Shown here piece after piece: positions 42,696 through 51,733 of a DNA stretch of 56,757 nt. The position numbers and the translations under genes were made by a program. The notes beneath the pieces were generated by a model that ran no database searches, had not been told where the DNA came from, and was given only the letters and a program-made list of their open reading frames with translations. Numbering within the stretch: position 1 is the first letter of the stretch; each line of letters begins with the position of its first letter. The stretch comes from JACQFZ01 sp045810625. GTDB taxonomy: Bacteria; Pseudomonadota; Gammaproteobacteria; Acidiferrobacterales; Sulfurifustaceae. The DNA is taken from contig JBJMVQ010000014.1 in NCBI GenBank assembly GCA_045810625.1, positions 1-56,757 of the forward strand, in the 5' to 3' direction.

Positions 42696-44546
42696 ATGTC
42701 GACGGATTTGAAAGAGACCATTAAACACTTACCGCTCGGTTGCGGCGTCTATCGCTTTGTCGATTCGCAAGGCGAGGTCTTGTACGTCGGCAAAGCGCGT
42801 TCGCTGCGTAAACGCGTGGGGAGCTATTTTCGGCCGGCGGGGCGCGCGCTCTCGCCGAAGATTCAGGCGCTCGTGAGTCACACGAACAATATCGAGGTGA
42901 CGATCACGCATACCGAGAGCGAAGCGCTGCTGCTCGAGAACAATCTTATTAAGTCGCTCAAGCCGCGGTACAACGTGGTGCTGCGCGACGACAAGAGCTA
43001 CCCGTATATTTTCGTTTCGGAATCGCAGGAATACCCGCGGCTCGCGTTTCACCGCGGCGCGAAAAAGGAAAAAGGCCGCTACTTCGGGCCGTATCCGTCG
43101 GCCTTCGCCGTGCGCGAGAGCCTCAAGATGCTGCAGAAAGTGTTTCCGGTGCGCCAGTGCGAAGATACGTTCTTCCGCACGCGCTCGCGCCCGTGCCTGC
43201 AATATCAGATCAAGCGCTGCACCGCGCCGTGCGTGGGCTTCGTCGAGCGCGAGCGCTACCTGCAGGACGTGCGCCATGCGACGCTGTTCCTCGAAGGGAA
43301 GAGCCGCCAGGTCATCGACGAGATGATGAAGCGCATGGAGGACGCGGCCGCGCGGGAGGATTATGAGACGGCTGCGCTCTATCGTGATCGGATTGGCGCG
43401 CTCAAGCGCATCCAGGAGCGTCAGTACATCACCGGCAAGGACGGCGATGCCGACGTCTTCGCGGTGGCGACGGCGGAAGATGCATCATGCATCCAGGCGA
43501 CGTTCATCCGCGGCGGTTTGAATCTCGGCTCCAAGAGCTTTTTCCCGAAGGCCGGGCGCGGGGCGCTGCCCGAGGAAGTGCTCGCGGCGTTTCTGCCGCA
43601 GTACTACTTGAACGCGGCGGGCGGCGTCGGCAAACCGATTCCCGAACGCATTTACCTGAGCCACGCGATCGAGGACAAGGAGGTGCTGGAGGAGGTGCTG
43701 ACGCAGCTCGCCGGTCGTAAGGCAATGATTTGTCCCGCCGGCCGCACGCGCGGCGCACCGCGACGGTGGCTTGACATGGCCGCGCGCAACGCCGTGGAAG
43801 AGTTGCGCCGGGCGGCGAACAATCGGATGAATCTCGAAGCCCGTTTCGAGGCGTTGCGCGTGGCGCTCGGCCTCGAAGCGGCGCCGGAACGCATGGAGTG
43901 CTTCGACATCAGCCACACGATGGGCGAGGCGACGGTGGCTTCGTGCGTGGTGTTCGATCACAGCGGGCCGGTCAAGTCCGACTACCGGCGCTTCAATATC
44001 GAGGGTATCGAGCCGGGCGACGATTACGGCGCGATGACGCAAGCTTTGACGCGCCGTTATCGGCGTGTCAAAGAAGGCGAGGGGCGGCTCCCGGATCTGC
44101 TGCTGATCGACGGCGGGAAAGGACAGGTTAGCGCGGTGGCGGCGGTGCTAAACGAGCTGCAGGTCGAGGGGCTGAAGCTCATCGGCGTCGCCAAAGGGCG
44201 CGAGCGCAAGCCGGGGTTGGAGCGGCTGTTCCTGTCGGGTGGTGATGTGCCGATTATCCTGCCGCCCGATTCTGCGGCGCTGCATTTGATCCAGCAGATC
44301 CGCGACGAGGCCCATCGCTTCGCGATCACCGGCCATCGCAACCGGCGTGCGCGTGCGCGGACGACCTCGCCGCTCGAAAGTATTCCGGGCATCGGCGACA
44401 AGCGCCGGCAGGCGCTGCTCAAGAACCTCGGCGGCATGCGCGAAGTGGCGCGCGCCGGCGTCGAGGATCTCGCGCGCATTCCCGGCATCAGCCCGGCGCT
44501 CGCCCAACGCATCTACGACGCCCTACACGAGCAGGAACAGAAATAA
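42696..44546 (+). CDS. uvrC: Excinuclease ABC subunit C
   Basis: 616 residues. UvrC makes both incisions in nucleotide excision repair. The N-terminal GIY-YIG nuclease is GCGVYRFVDSQGEVLYVGKA, then a UVR motif for UvrB contact (about 205-240), the RNase H-like nuclease with RMECFDISHTMGEATVASCV and LLLIDGGKGQVSAVAAVLNE, and a C-terminal helix-hairpin-helix pair (LESIPGIGDKRRQALLKNLG). Length and motifs are intact. The stop shares a base with the pgsA start, the conserved uvrC-pgsA order. Confidence 0.98.
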   Translation: MSTDLKETIKHLPLGCGVYRFVDSQGEVLYVGKARSLRKRVGSYFRPAGRALSPKIQALVSHTNNIEVTITHTESEALLLENNLIKSLKPRYNVVLRDDKSYPYIFVSESQEYPRLAFHRGAKKEKGRYFGPYPSAFAVRESLKMLQKVFPVRQCEDTFFRTRSRPCLQYQIKRCTAPCVGFVERERYLQDVRHATLFLEGKSRQVIDEMMKRMEDAAAREDYETAALYRDRIGALKRIQERQYITGKDGDADVFAVATAEDASCIQATFIRGGLNLGSKSFFPKAGRGALPEEVLAAFLPQYYLNAAGGVGKPIPERIYLSHAIEDKEVLEEVLTQLAGRKAMICPAGRTRGAPRRWLDMAARNAVEELRRAANNRMNLEARFEALRVALGLEAAPERMECFDISHTMGEATVASCVVFDHSGPVKSDYRRFNIEGIEPGDDYGAMTQALTRRYRRVKEGEGRLPDLLLIDGGKGQVSAVAAVLNELQVEGLKLIGVAKGRERKPGLERLFLSGGDVPIILPPDSAALHLIQQIRDEAHRFAITGHRNRRARARTTSPLESIPGIGDKRRQALLKNLGGMREVARAGVEDLARIPGISPALAQRIYDALHEQEQK

Positions 44547-45154
44547 TGAATTGGAACGCTCCGAACACACTGACGTTCTTGCGACTGGTGCTCATCCCGC
44601 TGTTCGTACTGGCATACTACCTTCCCTACGAATGGGTCAACGAGCTGGCGGCGATGATTTTCATCGTCGCCGCGTTGACCGACTGGCTCGACGGGTATCT
44701 CGCCCGGCGGTTGCAGCAGCAGTCGGCGTTTGGTGCGTTTCTCGATCCGGTGGTGGACAAGCTGACCGTAGCCGCCGCGCTCGTGATGCTCGCCGCCGAT
44801 CCGGAGATCACGCGAAGCGTACTCGACGCGCGCCTTTTCACGATCGTCGTGGTTATCATCGTCGGTCGCGAAATCGCCGTGTCGGCGCTGCGCGAGTGGA
44901 TGGCCGAGTTCGGCAAGCGCTCGCGGGTGGCGGTGTCGGTCTTCGGCAAGCTGAAAACGACCGCGCAGATGGTGGCGATCCCGTTCCTGCTCTGGCGCGA
45001 TCCGATGGCCGGCTTCCCCGTCCTGCGCACCGGTGAAATCCTCTTATATATAGCGGCGGCGCTGACGCTCTGGTCGATGGTGTACTACCTGCGCGCCGCG
45101 TGGGACGACCTGCTCCAGCCCGAGCCCGTACCCCGTAACAGCCGCTCACCTTGA
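44546..45154 (+). CDS. pgsA: CDP-diacylglycerol--glycerol-3-phosphate 3-phosphatidyltransferase
   Basis: 202 residues, an integral membrane enzyme with about four to five hydrophobic helices. It makes phosphatidylglycerol phosphate. The CDP-alcohol transferase motif is complete: DWLDGYLARRL, then a Gly and two Asp in FGAFLDPVVDKL. The N-terminus MNWNAPNTLTFLRLVLIPLF is typical. The ATG overlaps the uvrC stop by one base. Two tRNA genes follow, as in E. coli. Confidence 0.95.
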   Translation: MNWNAPNTLTFLRLVLIPLFVLAYYLPYEWVNELAAMIFIVAALTDWLDGYLARRLQQQSAFGAFLDPVVDKLTVAAALVMLAADPEITRSVLDARLFTIVVVIIVGREIAVSALREWMAEFGKRSRVAVSVFGKLKTTAQMVAIPFLLWRDPMAGFPVLRTGEILLYIAAALTLWSMVYYLRAAWDDLLQPEPVPRNSRSP

Positions 45155-45192
45155 ACCGGCGGGGGGCGCCGCTTAGAATGGCGGTGCTTTCT

Positions 45193-45268
45193 GCGGGCAT
45201 AGCTCAGTTGGTAGAGCGCAACCTTGCCAAGGTTGAGGTCGCGAGTTCGAGCCTCGTTGCCCGCTCCA
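45193..45268 (+). tRNA. tRNA-Gly (GCC)
   Basis: Acceptor GCGGGCA pairs with TGCCCGC. The anticodon loop TTGCCAA gives GCC. The D and T arms are regular and CCA is encoded. It corresponds to glyW in the E. coli pgsA-glyW-cysT-leuZ order. Confidence 0.95.
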
Positions 45269-45275
45269 AATCTCC

Positions 45276-45305
45276 CGGGGAGGCTTAACGTCTCCCCGTT
45301 TTTTT
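45276..45305 (+). terminator. Rho-independent terminator between tRNA-Gly and tRNA-Cys
   Basis: CGGGGAG (45276-45282) pairs with CTCCCCG (45292-45298), followed by seven T residues. It lies only 7 bases before tRNA-Cys. Confidence 0.75.
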
Positions 45306-45312
45306 CACCCAA

Positions 45313-45386
45313 GGCTGGGTGGCAGAGTGGTTATGCAGCGGCCTGCAAAGCCGTGTACGCCGGTTCGATTCCGACCCCAGCCTCCA
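45313..45386 (+). tRNA. tRNA-Cys (GCA)
   Basis: Acceptor GGCTGGG pairs with CCCAGCC. The anticodon loop CTGCAAA gives GCA. CCA is encoded at 45384-45386. Its last 14 bases recur at 56042, so it is the likely entry point of the island to its right. Confidence 0.94.
45373..45386 (+). repeat. Candidate left attachment site (tRNA-Cys 3' end)
   Basis: GACCCCAGCCTCCA, the final 14 bases of tRNA-Cys, is repeated exactly and in the same orientation at 56042-56055. Confidence 0.7.
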
Positions 45387-45395
45387 ATCCATCTT

Positions 45396-45448
45396 CCCAA
45401 GAGATTCCGCAACGTCCCATGACGAAACTAAGTTGCGGATTTCTTGGG
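45396..45448. repeat. Inverted repeat just after tRNA-Cys
   Basis: CCCAAGAGATTCCGCAAC (45396-45413) is matched in inverse by GTTGCGGATTTCTTGGG (45432-45448). It may be a terminator stem or a recombinase arm site. Confidence 0.5.
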
Positions 45449-45547
45449 TAAGATGATCTCACAATGTCCCGAGTGTGATCGTTGAATCCCGAAATCAGCA
45501 GGCGCCGACCGCCAGTTCCGTCCCGACGGCCCTAGAACCGACCGACT

Positions 45548-45768
45548 TACTGGAGCAGCGCGACGCTGATTCGGAAGATTTTTCGCGAGACCTGCGAAAG
45601 CGCGACTGTCTTATTTCAACCCGCATAGCTTTAGAAACACGTTCTGCCGCACTCCGGAGCAGTTCAAGGCGTGGACTCAGAACCTCGGATACGAACAAGT
45701 GCTGACGACTTTCTTGAGCTACGGGGAGGTGATCGATCCTCGACAAGGGGAGAGATCATGCGGAGTCT
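45548..45768 (+). pseudogene. Tyrosine recombinase (integrase) C-terminal remnant
   Basis: Reading across frameshifts, the sequence encodes YWSSATLIRKIFRETCESA, YFNPHSFRNT, CRTPEQFKAWTQNLGYEQVL and TTFLSYGEVIDPRQGE. HSFR is the H-x-x-R box and LSYG carries the active-site Tyr. Frameshifts lie near 45605 and 45755, and the LVRLGE-type segment between FRNT and CRTP is deleted. The N-terminal half is absent. It lies 160 bases past tRNA-Cys. Confidence 0.8.
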
Positions 45769-46199
45769 AACCGTTGAGTCACAGATCACGTCGCCAACCT
45801 CTCTCGAAATCGCGATCGCGAACACTGTGATGATGGAGTTGCGCAAAACCCAAGCGTGATGTTGAACCGGTGGGTTTCCTCTTTACAAGACTTCGATATG
45901 TAGCCGTTGTCAGCTGCATCCTGCTCCGGTCCGCATCGCATCGCGAGACTGCATTGATCAGAGATCATGCAAGGCACTAACTGAGTCCTGCGCCGCTGGC
46001 GTCCTGTCGATCACGCTAGCGTCTTCGTTCGCTACAGCACCAACGTGCTATTGAAGAATAGAGAGGCGATAACTACCGTCGTCCGCCACAAGCCATAACT
46101 CCTCGTTGATTGTCGATCGTCGCTGGCGTTGTGGAAGCCGTGCAACGCGGCAAGTGAATTGGACCGCAACACTAAGAAAGCATTCTGGAGGGAACATAC
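45769..46199. other. Stretch without a supportable gene
   Basis: I see no coding signal here; short frames on both strands lack motifs. The final bases hold the GGAGGG ribosome site for the Rhs gene. Confidence 0.5.
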
Positions 46200-49100
46200 G
46201 TGAAGTCGAAGCTCCTGTTCGTGATGCTCCTGGCAACGCTGACATCGAAGTCGCTTGCCGCCCCCGTCGAGATTTCCTTCAGCGAATTTCCCCCGGGCAG
46301 CTTCATCGACACGCAGTATTGGGAACAAGGCGCCATCTTCGTTGATACCGGGGATTTTCCGTTTCCTTGTTTCATCACAAACGCCTTTCAGGACACTTTT
46401 TACGCCTTCCCCTCACCACCCAGTCTTCGCTGCAATAATCCCCAAGATCCCCCAACGGATGTCTTGATCGTCTTTCGCTTCATGGACAACGTCGTGCCTG
46501 GTTATTTGAGCACAGGCAACCGCGTGTTCGCGAAGAACATTTCGTTCTTCGTCAGTTCGGACCAGGGCGCGACGGTGAGGACCTTCGACACGAGTGATCA
46601 GCAGATCGAATCGATTTCCGTCAAGGCCGGCTTGCAACAGGTGGTACCGCGCAGGAACGCGCACAAGATCAGCATCAACCGGCCTTTCGGCGCGAGGCTT
46701 TCGCTCGACACGCTCCGTTTTGAATTGATCCCGAAGAATCCCGAACCCGATCCGGACAAGAACGCCGGTTCGCCGCAAAAAGACCCGCCGGAAGATTTCC
46801 AGTCGGGAACGCCGCAGGACGCCGTTGCGAATGCGGCGCCACGCATCTACGGTGGCGCGTGCCCGGTAGGTAATCCGTGTCGTCCCGAGACCGGCAACAA
46901 GTATCAGGCAGAGACCGATTATCAGGGGACCAAGCTCGGACCTTCGTTCACCCGCTACTACAACAGCGCGCTCCACAAGGACATGGGCCTCGGTTTCGGC
47001 TGGACGTCGCCGCTGCAGACACGCCTCGAGTTCGATTCGTTCTCGTCCTCCCTCGTGTTGTATCGCCGTGCTGATGGTCGGGGCGAGCGCTTCAACTGCC
47101 CGCGAAGCGGAACTTGCACCCCGGATGCCGATTCTCTGCTGACCCTGACGAAGGATTCGAGCGGCTACACGGTAGCTCACTTCCAAAGCGTCACCGAACG
47201 ATTCGATACGACGGGTCACATCACAACGAAGACCTACCCCTCGGGCGCGGTGCAGACCTATGCGTACGACGCCCAAGGCCGGGTCGCGAGTATCACCGGG
47301 CCGTTCGGACATACGCTGTCGTTTGCCTACGACGGGCAAGGACATCTGAGCACGGTGACCTATCCCGACGGGCAGCGGACCAGTTACGGGTACGTCAACG
47401 GCAATCTCGTGCAGGTGAATTACCCGGACGGTTCATCGAAGAGCTACCTGTACGAGAACTCATCGTATCCGCACCAGCTCACCGGAATCACGAATGAAAA
47501 TGGCGTGCGCTACGCCACCTTTGCCTACTCCGCCACCTTCAGCAGCCTCGGCGAGGCGACACTAACGCAGCATGCGCAAACGGACAATGGCGCGCCGCAG
47601 GAAAGCTTTACGTTCAGCTACCCGAGCGGGACCCAAACGCTTGTCGACGACGCGATCGGTTCACGCGAGCAGCTGGACTTTAGCGTCAATCTGGGCGTAA
47701 AGAATCTCGTCCAGAAAACCGGACCGGATGGCAAGATCCTGACGCAGACCTTCGATGCCAACAACAACGTCTTGTCACGGACGGACGAGGAAGGGCGCCT
47801 CTTCACCTATACCTACAACAGTGCGAATCAGCTTCTCACCATGACCGAAGGATCGGGCACCACGGCGAGTCGCACCACCACCTACACGTATCTATCGAGC
47901 ACGGTCGACCTGCCGACTCAAATCAAACGACCGAGCGTTATTGCCGACAGTCAGCACTCGAGCCTCGTGTCGATCACCTACGACGCCCAGAAGAACCCGA
48001 CCGTCATTACGCGCAGCGGCTTCACCCCGTCCGGCACCGCCGTGTCCCGTTCGATCTCGTTCACGTACAACGCCAGCGGGCAGGTGACCTCGGTCGATGG
48101 GCCGCGCACCGATGTGAGCGATGTGACGACGTTCACTTACTACACCTGCACTACGGGCGGCGCCTGCGGCCAGCTGCGTACCGTAACCGACGCGCTCGGC
48201 CACACGACGACGTTCGACAGCTACGACGGCGCCGGTCGCCTGCTGCAAAAGACCGATCCGAACGGACTCCAGACCCAGTATCGCTACGACCTGCGCGGTC
48301 GTCTCAGTCAAATCACCGAAACGCCCGCTGTCGGCACCGCCCGGCTGACAAGTTATACCTACACGCCCGCCGGCGACGTTCGCAGCGTGACATTTCCGGA
48401 CGGACGCACGCTCACCTACGACTACGACAATGCCAGGATGCTGCGGAAGGTCACCGATAACCAAGGAAACTTCGTATCGTATAAGTATGACCTGAAGGGA
48501 AACCGCACGCAGGAGCACACCTTCGACCCAACGAGCACCTTGGTGCGCCAGATCGATCTCTCTTACGACGTTCGTAACCGGCTCGCCTCGATCAACGCCG
48601 GCGGCAGCCTCACGCAGCAGATCCACGATGCCCTTGGCAACCTCACCAGCGAGACGGACCCGAATAACAATCCGGCGACAACGCACGCCTACGACGCCTT
48701 GAATCGCCTGACCCAGACACTCGACGCCCTCGGCGGCACGACGAGCTACGGCTACACCCCGCACGATGATCTCGCCCGAGTCACGGCACCGAACAACGCG
48801 ACAACGCAATACGTTTACGACGACCTCGGCAACCTGCTGCAGGAGATCTCCCCGGATCGCGGCACCACGAGCTACACGTACGACGCAGCGGGCAACGTCC
48901 TGAGCAAGACCGATGCAAGAGGGATCACTGTCAATTACAGCTACGACGCCTTGAATCGCGTGACAAGAGTCGACTACCCGGGCACCGCCGAAGACATCAC
49001 CTACACGTACGACAGCGGCACGAACTGCACGAACGGCGTCGGACGGCTCTGTCAGGTAACGGACGCGAGTGGCACCACGCAATACGGCTACGACGCCTTC

Positions 49101-50549
49101 GGTAACATAACGCAAGAGCAGAAGACCGAACTCGGCACCGTCTACACGACGACTTACACCTACGACGCCGGCAACCGGATCGCGAGCCTCAATGCGCCCG
49201 GTGGGCGAGTCATTAGCTACACGCGGGACGTCCTAGGCCGTATCGCGACGGTCAGCGCCACCGTCAATGGCAGCAGCCAAACCATCGTCAGCGGCCGCAC
49301 GTACCGTCCGGACGGATTACTCCTAAGCCAAAGCTACGGCAATGGATTGAGTGAAACCCGGCAATACGATCTCCAAGGCCGTCTTACGAATCAGTTCATA
49401 GGGAGCGCCGATACCCGCGTCTACGGTTACGACGCGAACAGTAACCTAACGAGCCTGCAGAGCCTCCCGCAGGTTGGCGCCTACAGCTACGACGCCCTCG
49501 ATCGGTTGATGCAAGACAGCATCACCTCGAGCCCGAGCAGCACCGTCAATCTCACCTACGACCCAAACGGCAACCGGACGAGCGATGGCACGAATACATA
49601 TACCTATACGACCAACACGAACCGACTGAGCCAGGTGGGAAGCAGCACCATCACACTGGATGCTGCCGGGAACATCACGAACGACGGCACCCAGACCTAC
49701 AACTACAACAACGACGGCCACTTGCAGAGCGTTGCGCTAGGAACGACCACCCTTGGGAGCTATCTCTACAACTACGAGCGCCAGCGAACCGAAAAAACCA
49801 CGAGTTCTGCCAGGACGGTTTATCACTACGATGTGAACGGTAACCTGATTCTCGAAACGGGCACCGACGGCACCTCGCAAATCAGCTACGTCTACGCTGA
49901 CAACATCCCGATCGCGCAGATCAACCGAAGCGGCGGTGTCGAAACGATCACGTACCTGCATACGGATCACGAAGGAACGCCACGACTCGGGACCGACAAC
50001 ACCCAGACGGTCGTTTGGACGTGGGCGGGAAGAGCCTTCGGAGATACGCAACCGACCGGGACGGCGACGGTTAATTTGAGGTTTCCCGGCATGTACGCGG
50101 ATGCCGAGTCTGGCCTGTATTACAACTGGAATCGGTATTACGATCCCAAGAGCGGGCGTTACGCTACCGCAGACCCGATTGGGCTGAAGGGTGGCGTCAA
50201 TACGTACCTTTATGCAAAGGCGAACCCTCTGCGGTTTGTTGACGGTACGGGTTTAAGTACGATGGTACTGCCTTGGGAACTACCACTTATTCGACCGGCG
50301 CCCCTTCCATATACGCTCGATCCTGCGCTTCCTGTACCTATTCCGATTCAGCCGGAGGGCACAACCACTGAAATTTGCAGGTTCAAGTTCAGTAAGGAGG
50401 ACCAGAACGGCCGGCTAAAATGTGTATATCAATGCGGTATCACCGGTGAACAGGAATTCGAACCCGATGAGACAGACGTTTATCTCCGGCCACAATGCAG
50501 CGGCAAGCCGATAAGCCGGCCGGTCGGGCAGTTAGCGAGGTGCAATTAA
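46200..50549 (+). CDS. Exported Rhs-repeat protein
   Basis: 1449 residues from GTG 46200, with GGAGGG 7 bases upstream. A signal peptide covers about residues 1-20 (MKSKLLFVMLLATLTSKSLA), so it is exported by the general pathway. Residues 21-180 form an Asn/Phe-rich beta domain that I do not recognise. From about 225 comes a DUF6531-like start (PETGNKYQAETDYQGTKLGP), then about 25 YD repeats, the Rhs core with YNWNRYYDPKSGRYATADPI (near 1305), and a tip of about 95 residues from 1352. The cleavage motif is PLRFVDGTGL, with Gly for the usual Pro. The tip (CVYQCGITGEQEFEPDE) is not a toxin I know. Its stop shares a base with the next gene. Confidence 0.93.
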   Translation: MKSKLLFVMLLATLTSKSLAAPVEISFSEFPPGSFIDTQYWEQGAIFVDTGDFPFPCFITNAFQDTFYAFPSPPSLRCNNPQDPPTDVLIVFRFMDNVVPGYLSTGNRVFAKNISFFVSSDQGATVRTFDTSDQQIESISVKAGLQQVVPRRNAHKISINRPFGARLSLDTLRFELIPKNPEPDPDKNAGSPQKDPPEDFQSGTPQDAVANAAPRIYGGACPVGNPCRPETGNKYQAETDYQGTKLGPSFTRYYNSALHKDMGLGFGWTSPLQTRLEFDSFSSSLVLYRRADGRGERFNCPRSGTCTPDADSLLTLTKDSSGYTVAHFQSVTERFDTTGHITTKTYPSGAVQTYAYDAQGRVASITGPFGHTLSFAYDGQGHLSTVTYPDGQRTSYGYVNGNLVQVNYPDGSSKSYLYENSSYPHQLTGITNENGVRYATFAYSATFSSLGEATLTQHAQTDNGAPQESFTFSYPSGTQTLVDDAIGSREQLDFSVNLGVKNLVQKTGPDGKILTQTFDANNNVLSRTDEEGRLFTYTYNSANQLLTMTEGSGTTASRTTTYTYLSSTVDLPTQIKRPSVIADSQHSSLVSITYDAQKNPTVITRSGFTPSGTAVSRSISFTYNASGQVTSVDGPRTDVSDVTTFTYYTCTTGGACGQLRTVTDALGHTTTFDSYDGAGRLLQKTDPNGLQTQYRYDLRGRLSQITETPAVGTARLTSYTYTPAGDVRSVTFPDGRTLTYDYDNARMLRKVTDNQGNFVSYKYDLKGNRTQEHTFDPTSTLVRQIDLSYDVRNRLASINAGGSLTQQIHDALGNLTSETDPNNNPATTHAYDALNRLTQTLDALGGTTSYGYTPHDDLARVTAPNNATTQYVYDDLGNLLQEISPDRGTTSYTYDAAGNVLSKTDARGITVNYSYDALNRVTRVDYPGTAEDITYTYDSGTNCTNGVGRLCQVTDASGTTQYGYDAFGNITQEQKTELGTVYTTTYTYDAGNRIASLNAPGGRVISYTRDVLGRIATVSATVNGSSQTIVSGRTYRPDGLLLSQSYGNGLSETRQYDLQGRLTNQFIGSADTRVYGYDANSNLTSLQSLPQVGAYSYDALDRLMQDSITSSPSSTVNLTYDPNGNRTSDGTNTYTYTTNTNRLSQVGSSTITLDAAGNITNDGTQTYNYNNDGHLQSVALGTTTLGSYLYNYERQRTEKTTSSARTVYHYDVNGNLILETGTDGTSQISYVYADNIPIAQINRSGGVETITYLHTDHEGTPRLGTDNTQTVVWTWAGRAFGDTQPTGTATVNLRFPGMYADAESGLYYNWNRYYDPKSGRYATADPIGLKGGVNTYLYAKANPLRFVDGTGLSTMVLPWELPLIRPAPLPYTLDPALPVPIPIQPEGTTTEICRFKFSKEDQNGRLKCVYQCGITGEQEFEPDETDVYLRPQCSGKPISRPVGQLARCN

Positions 50550-51112
50550 TGAATGCAACGTGGAATGCGTATGGTGTGAGCGGCCAGGGCTCGCTGCAGA
50601 ACGTGCTATGCAATGACAAGACCGGAAGATTGATTGCGCACTTCAAGAAAAACGGAACAGCGGGAACAGTGAGCAGTCTCTTCTCTCGTTCCCTTACGTC
50701 AGCTCAGTACGAGAGACTAACGCCGGAGGATGATACACGGACCTTTGAGGATCCAATCAGCTCCGCCACGTCGCCTTACGTCTATACAAACGTCTTTCGC
50801 ATTCAACCTCATCCTAAGGAGAAGACAGCGTCTGTTCTTACCTGGGAAGAACTGATTCGTGTAAATCTAGAAACTAAGCAGCGCGAAACGCTGTTAACAG
50901 AAACTGACCTTGCTACAGAGATCAGCGGTAAGCGCCCCTACGTGAGTCAAATCCTGGGTTGCAGCAACACCGGTGGAGAATCGATTATCTTGTCGATTGC
51001 GTGGCAACATCGTAGTGATAAAGGGCAACACGCCGAATATTGGGTGTACAGAATGACGCTAGATACGAAGAAGCTCGCCAAACTTGGTCAGCTTTACGAC
51101 ACGGGGATCTAG
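50549..51112 (+). CDS. Candidate immunity protein of the exported Rhs
   Basis: 187 residues from ATG 50549, whose first base is the last base of the Rhs stop codon; GAGG lies about 8 bases upstream. An open frame begins earlier at 50495 but is inside the Rhs gene. No family is recognised. The protein is soluble and polar, with strand-rich segments (YVYTNVFRIQPHPKEKTASV; SQILGCSNTGGESIILSIAW). Codon use is more AT-rich than in the chromosome. Immunity is inferred only from overlap with the Rhs gene. Confidence 0.7.
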   Translation: MNATWNAYGVSGQGSLQNVLCNDKTGRLIAHFKKNGTAGTVSSLFSRSLTSAQYERLTPEDDTRTFEDPISSATSPYVYTNVFRIQPHPKEKTASVLTWEELIRVNLETKQRETLLTETDLATEISGKRPYVSQILGCSNTGGESIILSIAWQHRSDKGQHAEYWVYRMTLDTKKLAKLGQLYDTGI

Positions 51113-51132
51113 CGCGCGTAACCCAGATCTAG

Positions 51133-51366
51133 CGCAGCGAAATCCAGGACACTAAAGAGCTGCTTCGCGCGGTTCTTTCTTTTTGGCGTTGTTTCAGAAA
51201 AGAGACGTACCCGGGGAGAGAGATCGTTAAAGGAGGACTACCGCTACTATCTGCCGTCAGGAATGAAAACGCGGACCGATATAATCCGGCAAGCTTCAAT
51301 CGAGTTGGCGAAATCTGGCAAAAAGAAATGGTCATTCCCGGATTCAGAAGCCAAAGGATATGGTGA
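51133..51366 (+). pseudogene. Possible gene fragment without start codon
   Basis: An open frame of 77 codons follows a TAG at 51130 and contains EIQDTKELLRAVLSFW, ADRYNPASFNRVGEIWQ and a clean stop 6 bases before the next start. No good start codon is present, so it is probably the 3' end of a lost gene. I do not recognise it. Confidence 0.25.
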
Positions 51367-51372
51367 TAGAAA

Positions 51373-51552
51373 ATGAAAGCTCTCGAAGTCCTAGTTAACG
51401 ATAAAGCAATCGGTCTCTATGTTCCGCCCGAAGGTGCATCCATCAGCGCGATGGTGGCCAACGTGCCAATGAGCTGGCGTTACGATCCGTCGCTTGAAGA
51501 CACTTCTGATAGGCGGCCTCTTATATCTGCTTTGGCGCATGCCCGGTCATGA
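51373..51552 (+). pseudogene. Truncated small gene next to the IS element
   Basis: The frame starts MKALEVLVNDKAIGLYVPPE and continues GASISAMVANVPMSWRYDP, which looks like a genuine soluble N-terminus. After about 51505 the composition changes and a stop follows at 51550. I read it as the 5' part of a small accessory gene cut off by later insertion. Function unknown. Confidence 0.4.
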
Positions 51553-51700
51553 AGGCGGCGGCAAGCGCCATGGCGGTAAGGACCAAGGGGAAGAACTCAG
51601 GTGGGAGAGCGAGGGGTAGGAAGAGCGCCATGAGTAGCGCGATGGATCCGTAGCCAACAGCCGCGGCGGAGTAACTATGAACTAACGGCGAGTCGTAGGC
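51521..51700 (-). pseudogene. Possible membrane-protein fragment
   Basis: On the minus strand a frame encodes two consecutive hydrophobic stretches (GSIALLMALFLPLALP and FFPLVLTAMALAAAFMTG) and then a stop. It has no start of its own; it runs in from the IS end. It may be the tail of a transporter or simply chance. Confidence 0.25.
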
Positions 51701-51733
51701 GAATGTAAGTCGGCGAACACGCCATATCACGAG

